From contig OZ244045.1 in the NCBI GenBank assembly GCA_965215295.1, forward strand, positions 434,001-498,000: 64,000 nucleotides of DNA. The letters run 5' to 3'. A model generated the notes under the pieces. The model was not told the DNA's origin. It did not search any database and saw only the letters and a program-made list of their open reading frames with translations. The position numbers and the translations under genes were made by a program. The stretch comes from HK1 sp965215295. GTDB taxonomy: Bacteria; Pseudomonadota; Gammaproteobacteria; HK1. Shown here piece by piece: positions 1 through 8,298 of this stretch. Position 1 is the first letter of the stretch, and each line of letters begins with the position of its first letter.

Positions 1-1
1 G

Positions 2-367
2 CCCGTGCCCGAGGCGCTCGATACGATCATCGACGCCCTCACCGCACTCGGCCCCCAGGTCACCGGCATCATGCACAGCTCGTTCGACTCCACCACGCCG
101 GGGCTGGAAGTCCTCTTCGAACGATGGAGCGGCCCGGTGATGGCGTACCCGGAAACGACGCACTCCGGCCCGGGGGAGCATTCGCGGGCGCCGGTCGAGC
201 CGGAAGACTTCGCTTCCCGCTGCCGGGCCTGGGTGGAGAACGGCGTGCAGATCATCGGAGGCTGCTGCGGAACCACCATCGAGCACATCCGGGCCATGGT
301 GGACCGGTTGCCCGAGCGCTGCGGACCTCGCCCGCAGGCCGGTGGCACGGCCTCGGAACGGCGGTGA
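2..367 (+). CDS. Homocysteine S-methyltransferase family protein, 3' part
   Basis: C-terminal part of a gene that begins before the window. The frame is open from base 2 and ends at TGA 365-367. The visible 121 residues hold the family's zinc-binding signature GGCCGTT near residue 85, in the context IIGGCCGTTIEHI. In this family (BHMT, MmuM, MetH N-domain) the paired cysteines hold the zinc that activates homocysteine thiolate for methyl transfer. The likely role is methylation of homocysteine from betaine, S-methylmethionine or a similar donor in the cytoplasm. The donor cannot be told from this fragment. Base composition is the high GC of the core genome, unlike the sequence after base 640. 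Confidence 0.85.
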   Translation, partial: PVPEALDTIIDALTALGPQVTGIMHSSFDSTTPGLEVLFERWSGPVMAYPETTHSGPGEHSRAPVEPEDFASRCRAWVENGVQIIGGCCGTTIEHIRAMVDRLPERCGPRPQAGGTASERR

Positions 368-484
368 GAAACCGGACCGCCCGGAGTGGCGGGCGACGCC
401 CGCGGTCCGGTGTCGTGTCCCCGCCTCGCGGAGCGGTGACGGATACGGGCCAGGCCACGGGCCAGACCCCGCACCCCGCCTCGA

Positions 485-633
485 CTACCGTGCCGCTCTC
501 CGCCACGCCCGCTCGAAGCGTTCGAGGTTCTCTTCGGTGCAGGCGACATGGTCGAAGCCGATCCCGGAGCGCAGCTCCGAGACCATGCTCCACATCGCTT
601 CGCGCAGCAGGGGGGCGCATTTCATCGCGGGGC
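485..633 (-). pseudogene. Truncated 3' end of a choline/aminoglycoside-kinase-like phosphotransferase
   Basis: Reading the - strand from about base 633, a frame runs to TAG at 487-485 and reads LREAMWSMVSELRSG then FDHVACTEENLERF. That pattern resembles the C-terminal helices of choline/ethanolamine-kinase-like phosphotransferases, where LREAMW..V is followed by DFD..YA.ENL.RF. A stop codon lies just upstream in the same frame and the kinase catalytic motifs are absent, so only about 45 codons of the tail survive. The family assignment rests on remembered pattern only. The break coincides with the GC drop that begins near base 640. Confidence 0.35.
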
Positions 634-951
634 ATGAAGGTTGCCATCATGCCACTTCGTGATGAATTCACGTATGTTGTCTCGTCGCAACACGACTTGC
701 TGGGTCATCATCTGGCTCCGCAATGGCTCGCAGGTTCTATGGTGACTCCACTACTTCATATTGGCAGTGCAAATCGATTGCTGCGTCTCGCAAGTCGCCT
801 TGGAACAGGCTTGCGTTACCTGGAAGTGCCTACACTGACTGGGCGCGAAGGTGCCGAGAATGCAAATCGACAACCATGCTCAGAAAATTATGGATGAATC
901 ACCAGGATCCGTAACCCGTCTCGCCCTCGCCGACTAGCCAAGGAACTCGCT
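634..951. other. Low-GC stretch with no convincing gene; former upstream region of the ATPase/HEPN operon
   Basis: Two short + frames (622-897 and 723-914) are open here, but neither resembles a known protein and they overlap each other. GC is clearly lower than to the left, matching the ATPase gene beyond the IS. Before the IS4 element inserted, the 3' end of this stretch lay directly in front of the ATPase start codon, so the native promoter of that operon should lie here. I could not pick out a convincing -35/-10 pair. Confidence 0.4.
940..944 (+). promoter_or_regulatory. Orphaned ribosome binding site of the ATPase gene
   Basis: AAGGA lies 7 nt before an ATG at 952. That ATG belongs to the left copy of the IS target duplication, ATGTCTACC. 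Removing the IS and one copy of the repeat joins this site to the ATPase gene at ideal spacing. At present the left ATG opens only a four-codon frame that ends at TAG inside the IS tip. Confidence 0.6.
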
Positions 952-960
952 ATGTCTACC

Positions 961-2285
961 CACTAGTGTCCCAACAATTATTCGAATAAAATCAACTGGT
1001 TAGAGTTTTCGAGATTCGATAAATTGTAGTCGGTGTCAGAAAACAGCTTGAAAATAGACGTTTTCTCGAATAGCGTCAGGCTCAAAACCTGCAAAATTGT
1101 GTAGAGGTCGGCCGCAATACCCAGCCGCTTCCTGAGCACCGCCACCAGCACATACACTGTCACCGCAATCCATATCTGGGTCTTGACCGCGTTCTCCGAC
1201 GTGCCGAAGAACGACTTGATGCGCAGGTGTTGCTTGACCCACTTGAAGAAGAGCTCCACTTGCCATCGGTAACGATAGAGCTGTGCAACGGCGGGGGCCG
1301 AGACGGCAAAGTGATTGGTCAGAAAGTTGAACGTCCTTTCCGTCCCCTCATCATAGTACTTGATTCGACGCATCGGCTGTGGATAGTGCTTTCTGCCCTT
1401 CGCGCCAGTCAACACCACCGTCTGGTCGCAACGCACCCCGGTCGTCTTGTCGATTGAATGGGAGTACCTGCGCTGGTAGCGAGTGTTGGACTTTGCGCGG
1501 ATGATGAAGAATGCCCCGATGGTATGCAGGAGAAACAAACGCTCGAAGTCCACGTACCCGCGGTCCATGATGTAGAACGCGCCGGGCTCGGGCACCAGGA
1601 TATCGAGGACGTTCACGTCGTGCATCTTCCCGTCAGAGACGTGAATGAACGCCGGAATGTTGCCCCGCAGGTCCAGAAGCGTGTGCAGCTTGACGGCCGA
1701 CTTGGTGGAGCGAAACAACGCCCACGGAAAGACCGACAGGCACAGGTCGATGGTCGATGCATCCAGGGCGTAGACGGTGTGGTCGAGCTCCAGCCCCAAG
1801 TCCTCGTCGGCATACAGCGGGCGGGCGATGCGAATCATGGCCTGCGCGAGCTCTGCGTAGATGCGCCAGTCCCGGCGTTGATTGGCGTTGGCCAAGGTGT
1901 TGCGCGACATCCCGCCACGAATACCCATGTGATAGAGCTTGTCCTCATGTGCTCGCAGACATGCTTCGATATCGCGCAGGCTCTCGCGGAAGGTGAGCTG
2001 AGCAAATGCCATGCAGAGAAGCTGGTCAAGGCAGGTGAAGGATTGGATATGACGATTGCCTTGGTAGCGTTGAACGCATCTGTGAAATGTCTTCATCGGC
2101 AGATGGTCCATCACCTGAGAAAATACCAGTCGGCCCGAGTACATGACCATCTCCTCTGACAGTGGAGGTGCAATGGTCGCAGAGGTCTGGTGCTGCTCAA
2201 GTCGATGCCCTGTGGAAAACCTATATTTAATCAATCAAATCAATATATTACAGAACTATCCTATAGCTTTGTTGGGACAGCAGTG
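961..2285 (-). mobile_element. IS4-family insertion sequence, complete, 1325 bp
   Basis: The ends form a 17-bp inverted repeat with two mismatches: CACTAGTGTCCCAACAA on the left, and CACTGCTGTCCCAACAA as the complement of the right end (2269-2285). The element is flanked by a perfect 9-bp direct repeat, ATGTCTACC, at 952-960 and 2286-2294, a normal target duplication length for IS4-type elements. One transposase gene fills the interior on the - strand. The intact ends and exact repeats suggest a recent insertion. The right repeat contains the start codon of the downstream ATPase gene. Confidence 0.9.
978..2144 (-). CDS. IS4-family transposase
   Basis: DDE transposase of 388 aa. The C-terminal half carries the IS4 signature Y-x2-R-x3-E-x6-K exactly, in YRYRWQVELFFKWVK. 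The first catalytic Asp is in YALDASTIDL, the second probably in FYIMDRGYVDF. The start is placed at ATG 2144 because GGAG lies 6 nt upstream. An upstream in-frame ATG at 2150 abuts the Shine-Dalgarno, and one at 2234 would add about 30 residues. The stop lies only 11 nt inside the left inverted repeat tip, which fits a compact IS. The frame is uninterrupted, so the protein is probably functional. Confidence 0.92.
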   Translation of the reverse strand: MYSGRLVFSQVMDHLPMKTFHRCVQRYQGNRHIQSFTCLDQLLCMAFAQLTFRESLRDIEACLRAHEDKLYHMGIRGGMSRNTLANANQRRDWRIYAELAQAMIRIARPLYADEDLGLELDHTVYALDASTIDLCLSVFPWALFRSTKSAVKLHTLLDLRGNIPAFIHVSDGKMHDVNVLDILVPEPGAFYIMDRGYVDFERLFLLHTIGAFFIIRAKSNTRYQRRYSHSIDKTTGVRCDQTVVLTGAKGRKHYPQPMRRIKYYDEGTERTFNFLTNHFAVSAPAVAQLYRYRWQVELFFKWVKQHLRIKSFFGTSENAVKTQIWIAVTVYVLVAVLRKRLGIAADLYTILQVLSLTLFEKTSIFKLFSDTDYNLSNLENSNQLILFE

Positions 2286-5200
2286 ATGTCTACCACCAGA
2301 ACCGGTCTCCCGACCTCGCTCACGCCCGAAGTGCTCCGGGAGATCCTGCGATACGAACCCCGGCACTGGAAGGTTATCAAGACGCGACTCGTGAGGAAGC
2401 GCGCGACGCTCTGGGAGGGCATGAGCCTCTCGGACGATGACTTCTACGACCGGCTCCACGAGCTCCTCAAGGACCCGGGGAATCGGCACGAGTTTGAAGT
2501 GGCGGCGAAATCGCGAGGTAGCCGGAATCGCGCGGGCGGTTTGTTCCGTCAAATCATCCATCACTATATCGGTGAGCTGCGACATGAGGAGTTGTTTCGC
2601 GAGGAGGTGCCCGCGAAAGCTACAGCCCGGCAATTGATCGACGCCGTGTCCCACCATGACGATGACGATCGTCTGGCAAACGTGGTCTGGGCAATACTGG
2701 AAGATGGTGGGCTATCTGACGATGAGCTGTCGGAGATTGCCACCGAGCATCCCGGAGTCGCTGAGCGTCTTCAGACTGTCCTTGATGCCGATACTGTCGG
2801 GGGAGGGATGGCCAACCAATGGGAGGCTGGCCTCTCTCGACTCAGGGAGACTCTGGACAACGCTGATCCGCAGCGCCCTGATTCGGGCCTTGTCGAGCAA
2901 CTCACGGATTGCGTGAACAAACTGCGGGAACTCGCCTCGGCCGCCGAGGCCGAACGGTCTGCCACATTTTCGTCGTCCCTTCTCGATCTCGTGCGACGAG
3001 ATGCGGCCGTGCTGTCGGATCAACCCTCTCTGAAGTCTTACGTTGACAGGGTCGAGCGCAATTCCCCTGTGATCGAAGCTCCAGAAGACGCAACGGGATT
3101 TCTGGAAGAGTTCGATCGCATTCTTCGTTCCCTCGACGAGGTGATTTCTCGTCTTCGAGAAAAATCTGCATCGGTCAGCAAAGCTGACGCGGCGGAACGC
3201 AGCAAGTTGCTTGCGGAGATGAACGACCTTAACGCGGCTGAAAAAAACCAGTGCTCCGAAGTCGAGAGTCTATTTCTCAGGTTGTTCGGCGGAACTACCC
3301 CCAGTGTAGCCGTCGAGACGACACAGCCGCCGGTCACCTCCACATCCACTGCCGACTCGAACCGCGATGTGGACGGCGACAAGGCAACGGATCCGCGCCC
3401 CGAGATGACGGTCGATGCGAAGGCCCAACCGTCGGCAAGCGAGCTACCGAAGGACGCGAATCCATCGACCAGCGCTTCCGGCGAGGATTCAGCCACCGAC
3501 GAGCCTTCGGAACACGTCCCGTCCGCAGACGACTTTTTGCCCCACACCGAGGACCAAGGCTCTCGGGCTGATTCGACTCAGACGAGAGCGACCTCGGCTT
3601 CTCGGTCCACGGGTGAGAACGAGATCATGCCGGACGCTTCCGACCACGCCACCGCCCAGCCGGGCGATTCGCCGGTCTCCGTGGAATCTTCAGCGCAGGA
3701 AGAGCGCCACTCTCATTCTGTCGCGTTGGACGTGCTCAACGGAATGCTCGGCTCCCGCCGGTTCGCACGCGCCTATTGGCTGACCCGTGCGGACCGCACG
3801 CTCGGCGATCCTGACCTCTTTGGTGCGCTCAGCGAAGGGGCACGAATCGGTCCCGGCGATCCTTGCCCGGGTGCCTTGGTCCACTTCTTCAACAGTCTCG
3901 CGCAGAGAAACCAATGGGAGGAGGACGAGCAACTCCTGCTCGGCGCGTCTGTGCTTGGCTCGTGCCTTTTCGTGAACCCGCTTCCGCAAGACATCTACCA
4001 GTTGGCTGGCGAATTGCCGAACGACGATTCCCCGGTCGGACAGCTCATGCAGCGTGTCCGTGAGCTCTGCGTCTTTCAGAACGCAAAGATCCGTCCGGAA
4101 GACTTGGGCGTTGAATCGGCTGACATTCTCCAGACTGCGCGGTTGGAGCGGTTGGATGAGTTCAGAAGCGAAGCCGAACAATTCCTCCAGCGTGTTCCCC
4201 ACATGCGATTCCAGTATACGCCAGCGGGTTTTGCGATCCAGTACCTCTATCGCGCCGGTTCCGAGTGGCATCGACTCCACATCATCGTCATCAACAACCA
4301 GATCAACCGCCTGAACGAGGCCCGCTCCCTCGTCAAGCAACTGGACCCAAGTGAAGTGGTCGGGACACTTCATGACGATGCTGAGCTCCCCACCCTCAAG
4401 CAGCCTCTCGACGGGCGGGCTCGCGACAGGCTGATCCGCCATCTGCACGACACCCTCGCACTCGCCAGGGGGTGGATCCGTCTCGCTTCCGCAGCGGAGA
4501 ACGGCGACCAGGGCGGCGGTCGCACCCAGTCGAAACAACTGCTCAGCATGCTCCGGAGATCGTTGCCAAAGGCTCGTCAGGCCTTGGCGCCAGACAAAGG
4601 CAAGGGCGCCGTGGATGCCCTCGATTGCGTGCTTGAGGATCTGGACGCACGAATTCAGGGCCGCATACTGGAGGAAGTCGACTCCATCTCCGGCGATCTT
4701 CGTCTTCTTCCAGGGCTGGCCCTCGAAGATGACCTTGAGCCGGCAGAGAGTGACCTTGAGCGTCTCAGGAGCGCGATTCTCGAAGCCGAACGCTCTGAGC
4801 CGGAACCGGAAAAGATTCTGGGCGAGTGCTTGCGTCGCCGGGAGTATCGCCGTGCCCGTGACATCATCGAGCTTTGCCAGCTCGGAGAGAGCGCGCACGC
4901 CGAGTACCAGCGCGTGGTCAACGGCGAATGCACGGCGTTGGAGACTGCCCTTCGTGATCTCGAGCTTGAGATTGAGGATGCGTTCCTTCTCGGACAGCTA
5001 CGTGACGAAGCCGACGAGGGCGAGTCGGCCGACGATCAAACCCGCAACGCACTTGAGCGCAGTCAGCTCCTTGGTGTCGTTCGGGATTCGATGCGCAAGC
5101 TCGGCCAGTCCGACGGTTCGGCGGACGATGAACTCCGCGTGATTTCGCGCAGGGTTGATGACGTGAGAGACAAAGTAAAGGACCTGACGTCGCGGCGACA

Positions 5201-8200
5201 GAAAAGGTTGCGGGTCGAGTTCGATGTCGTCATGAATCGGCTTCCCGATACCGAGCAAGGCGAAGCCGATCGAGACTACCTGCGCGAAGCGTTCGGCGGG
5301 TGCGTCAGGGACAATGACCACGTGGCCGCGTTCGACCTCCTCGACCGTGGCCGAGGAGCGGCGCAGGAGGGTCCAGAGGCGATCGTACGAGCCTCCACCG
5401 GCAGCAGCGAGGACCTTGAGCTGTTCCTGAAACGGGTCGATGGTTATCGGGACGCCCTTTCGAAGAGAGACTGGCTACCACGACTGGAAGCTAACATCCT
5501 GAAGGGCAGCACCTTCTCTGGGATCGCCTTCGGGCAGCTCGACCGCAACCGGCGCGACGAAGCAGTCAGCGCGGCTCGGGCTTGGCACTCCCTGACCCAG
5601 CTCCGCCTCTCCAGCGCTCATCGCGCGTTGAAGGACTCGCTGGAAGAAATTCTTCGTTTCATCGATCTGCCGCTGCAGGAGGGAGGCATCGAGGTCGCGG
5701 ACACGACGCAGCCTGGCTTTGCCCATGTCCGTGTGACGCTTTCCAGATCTGTCACGTCATCGCCACTCCCAGCCTTCGGCTCTGCGTGTGGACGTCGCTA
5801 CGAGGTCGTCGTTTCCCAGACCCGAAAGGAACCGGAGCAGTTCGAGGAGTACATTCGTGGGCAAGGTCTGGAGGGCAGTCCCGTCCTCGCGCTTCTCCTG
5901 CTTCCCCACACACCCAAGTATCGAATCCAGTGGCAGCGTCACTTCGTACGCACTCAACTCACGGTCCTCCCCTTCGACTCCGCGTTCCTTCTTCACCTGT
6001 GCGGGGAACGTAATCGTCTGCCGGTGCTGTTCGAGCTGGGCCTTCCGTTCACTTGGACACGTCCGTACATCACAAAGGGAGAAAACGTCGCTCCCGAGAT
6101 GTTCGTGGGGAGGCGCACCGAGACGGCGACCCTGATAGATCCACTCGGGAGCTGCATCGTCTTCGGCGGACGGCAGCTTGGAAAGTCCGCCCTGTTGAGA
6201 CATGTACTCCGCGAGCATCATGCCCCGGAGAACTCGGTCTACGTGATCTATCTCGATGTGGATGACCTCGGCAGCACCGACTCCGAAGAGCACGACGCGA
6301 TGCTGCCGGTATTCTGGCGCCGCGTGTACGATGAACTCGTCCGCCACGCGGCCATTCCGGAGCTTCCCCAGAAAATCCTCAACCGGGACGTCCGACTGGT
6401 TGAAGAAATGCCCAACAGCATCTCGACCCGTCTGTCCGAGAATCCTCACATGCGGATCGTGCTCCTGCTCGACGAGACCGACGATCTGCTCGATTGCGAT
6501 TCCACTCGCGATTTCGCCTTGATTCGGCGCCTTCGCTCGCTGATGGCCGACACTGATCGAAGGTTCAAGGCGATCTTCGCTGGACTCCAGAGCGTGCAGC
6601 GGTACTACAACTGGAAGAATCACCCGTTCGCTCAGCTCGGCGAGGAGGTGGTGGTCAACCCCTTGCCTCCCGCCGCCGCCCAGGAGCTCATCATCCGACC
6701 GCTTCGCGCTCTTGGTTTTGCGTTCGAGAATACGCGTCTGGTACTCAGAATCCTTTCTCAGACGAACTACCACCCGGGGCTCATCCAGATAATCGGCTAC
6801 CGTCTGCTGGACAACCTCTTCGAGAAGTGGCAACGCCGGGATACCGTTGGCCCCATCAGGCCGATTACACCCGACGACCTCCTCCGCGTGGAGCGAGATA
6901 CCTCTGTCATGGACGATATTCGCCGTCGCTTCGACTGGACCCTGGACCTCGACGATCGGTACAAGGTGTTGACCTACGCGCTCGTTCTCACGCCGGATCC
7001 GACTGCCCCACACCGCGAGTCGGAATTCAAGACCATTGGCGCCGGGTGGTGGAAGGCAGTCTTCGAGGACATGGATACCTTGGGGCTTCGTGCCGTACTT
7101 GACGAGATGGTTGGACTCGGAGTGCTCCTTCGCGAACATGAAGACTCCGTACGTACGTATCGGCTGCGCAGCCCGAACCTTCTTCGTTTGCTTGGCCCGC
7201 GGGAGGCGATTGACGAAGAGCTGTTGAGAATCATCGAGCGGGATCGTGTCAGCCGTCCCAACCCTCGGAACTTCCATCCCGTCGTCGATCGCAAGGCCGC
7301 CGCGTTTGGCCCGTTGACAAACGAGCAGGTTGGCCAGATCTACGTGCAACGCCGACCGTTCCAGCTTACCTTGATCACCGGCAGTGAAGCATTGGGGCTG
7401 GACACGGTCGAACGTCAGTTCGACAAGCTGCTGGGCGAATCAGGTGACGGCGGACGGGACAAGGCGTGGAGGAAGGTCCAGCACACTGGCACGGCGGATG
7501 CGGATGGATTCGTGAAGAAGCTGCGAGACTCGCTCAAGGCACGTCGCAGGACCCACCGATACGCGGTTGTTCGGCTCGGCGACATCGGATACGAAGGAGA
7601 TCTCTCGACGCTCTTCAACCGTCTTGTAAGGGAGCTGGGACAGATCTGCACGAACGAGTCCAAGGCTCATCTCGTCCTTTTGCTCGATCCCCGCGATTCC
7701 TGGCGGTGGCTACGGGACAGGAACCGTGAACATGTGCTTTCCCAATCCAGGGTGACAGGAATTGAGCTTCGCAGGTGGAGTGACGGCGCGATCGCCAACG
7801 CGTTCGACAGCATTGACGCTCGCACCGGTAGCCGGGTTGCCGGGAAGGAAGTGTTCAAGCTGACCTCTGGATTCCACTCGCTTGTGGATCAGGGCCTGTC
7901 TCGGGCTCAACCCCGATCAAGCGTCAAGGCGGGCACCCTCGTTTCGGAATGGGAAACGCTTTGTGGCGAAGTGTTGGCTGACGGCGGTACCGAATCGGCT
8001 CTGCTTGCGCTTGGTCTGCGGGGTGCAGATCCGGAGCTCGAATCGTGTGTCTGGGAGGTCTTGAGTCTCAAAGAGGAGAGCAAGAATGGTCCCCTCGTCC
8101 TCACAGACACCAGCTTCGAGCTTGCTGCCGAGCAATTGGACGGTGATGCCCGGGAGTTGTTGGAAAGCCATGTCGTCGAGATCCGGGAGTGGATCCGGAT

Positions 8201-8294
8201 CATGGACCTCGCCCGCCCGCTCAACTCCAGCGAAGAAGGCTCCATGGCCATGGCATCTTGGGTGGAAGACGTGATGTTGGCGTCGGAGGGCTGA
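2286..8294 (+). CDS. Giant P-loop ATPase of a putative defence operon
   Basis: Protein of 2002 aa, unrecognised as a named family. The N-terminal half is long, charged and helical with coiled-coil character, plus an acidic Ser/Thr-rich linker at about residues 340-480. A P-loop NTPase domain follows: MFVGRRTE at about 1277, Walker A GGRQLGKSAL at about 1294, Walker B IVLLLDETDD with Asp near 1396. The FVGR..E entry plus GxxxxGKS is typical of AAA/STAND (Arch_ATPase-like) regulators. Near the C-terminus a second NTPase-like fold may exist, with a strand ending LVLLLDPRDS near 1797 but no clear Walker A. Start ATG 2286 lies in the IS target duplication; its original Shine-Dalgarno is on the far side of the IS. 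The only nearby substitute is GGGA at 2274-2277 in the IS tip. The gene is 4 bp from the HEPN gene. GC is lower than in core genes. I infer a sensor/scaffold role in phage defence. Confidence 0.75.
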   Translation: MSTTRTGLPTSLTPEVLREILRYEPRHWKVIKTRLVRKRATLWEGMSLSDDDFYDRLHELLKDPGNRHEFEVAAKSRGSRNRAGGLFRQIIHHYIGELRHEELFREEVPAKATARQLIDAVSHHDDDDRLANVVWAILEDGGLSDDELSEIATEHPGVAERLQTVLDADTVGGGMANQWEAGLSRLRETLDNADPQRPDSGLVEQLTDCVNKLRELASAAEAERSATFSSSLLDLVRRDAAVLSDQPSLKSYVDRVERNSPVIEAPEDATGFLEEFDRILRSLDEVISRLREKSASVSKADAAERSKLLAEMNDLNAAEKNQCSEVESLFLRLFGGTTPSVAVETTQPPVTSTSTADSNRDVDGDKATDPRPEMTVDAKAQPSASELPKDANPSTSASGEDSATDEPSEHVPSADDFLPHTEDQGSRADSTQTRATSASRSTGENEIMPDASDHATAQPGDSPVSVESSAQEERHSHSVALDVLNGMLGSRRFARAYWLTRADRTLGDPDLFGALSEGARIGPGDPCPGALVHFFNSLAQRNQWEEDEQLLLGASVLGSCLFVNPLPQDIYQLAGELPNDDSPVGQLMQRVRELCVFQNAKIRPEDLGVESADILQTARLERLDEFRSEAEQFLQRVPHMRFQYTPAGFAIQYLYRAGSEWHRLHIIVINNQINRLNEARSLVKQLDPSEVVGTLHDDAELPTLKQPLDGRARDRLIRHLHDTLALARGWIRLASAAENGDQGGGRTQSKQLLSMLRRSLPKARQALAPDKGKGAVDALDCVLEDLDARIQGRILEEVDSISGDLRLLPGLALEDDLEPAESDLERLRSAILEAERSEPEPEKILGECLRRREYRRARDIIELCQLGESAHAEYQRVVNGECTALETALRDLELEIEDAFLLGQLRDEADEGESADDQTRNALERSQLLGVVRDSMRKLGQSDGSADDELRVISRRVDDVRDKVKDLTSRRQKRLRVEFDVVMNRLPDTEQGEADRDYLREAFGGCVRDNDHVAAFDLLDRGRGAAQEGPEAIVRASTGSSEDLELFLKRVDGYRDALSKRDWLPRLEANILKGSTFSGIAFGQLDRNRRDEAVSAARAWHSLTQLRLSSAHRALKDSLEEILRFIDLPLQEGGIEVADTTQPGFAHVRVTLSRSVTSSPLPAFGSACGRRYEVVVSQTRKEPEQFEEYIRGQGLEGSPVLALLLLPHTPKYRIQWQRHFVRTQLTVLPFDSAFLLHLCGERNRLPVLFELGLPFTWTRPYITKGENVAPEMFVGRRTETATLIDPLGSCIVFGGRQLGKSALLRHVLREHHAPENSVYVIYLDVDDLGSTDSEEHDAMLPVFWRRVYDELVRHAAIPELPQKILNRDVRLVEEMPNSISTRLSENPHMRIVLLLDETDDLLDCDSTRDFALIRRLRSLMADTDRRFKAIFAGLQSVQRYYNWKNHPFAQLGEEVVVNPLPPAAAQELIIRPLRALGFAFENTRLVLRILSQTNYHPGLIQIIGYRLLDNLFEKWQRRDTVGPIRPITPDDLLRVERDTSVMDDIRRRFDWTLDLDDRYKVLTYALVLTPDPTAPHRESEFKTIGAGWWKAVFEDMDTLGLRAVLDEMVGLGVLLREHEDSVRTYRLRSPNLLRLLGPREAIDEELLRIIERDRVSRPNPRNFHPVVDRKAAAFGPLTNEQVGQIYVQRRPFQLTLITGSEALGLDTVERQFDKLLGESGDGGRDKAWRKVQHTGTADADGFVKKLRDSLKARRRTHRYAVVRLGDIGYEGDLSTLFNRLVRELGQICTNESKAHLVLLLDPRDSWRWLRDRNREHVLSQSRVTGIELRRWSDGAIANAFDSIDARTGSRVAGKEVFKLTSGFHSLVDQGLSRAQPRSSVKAGTLVSEWETLCGEVLADGGTESALLALGLRGADPELESCVWEVLSLKEESKNGPLVLTDTSFELAAEQLDGDARELLESHVVEIREWIRIMDLARPLNSSEEGSMAMASWVEDVMLASEG

Positions 8295-8298
8295 GGTA

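Noticed and set aside
723..914. 63-codon + frame ending before the orphaned ribosome site
   Set aside because: Spacing would suit an upstream operon gene, but the sequence has no protein-like pattern and overlaps another open frame.
2190..2285. Upstream extension of the giant ATPase into the IS
   Set aside because: The added 32 codons are IS right-end sequence; the native start is the ATG in the target repeat.
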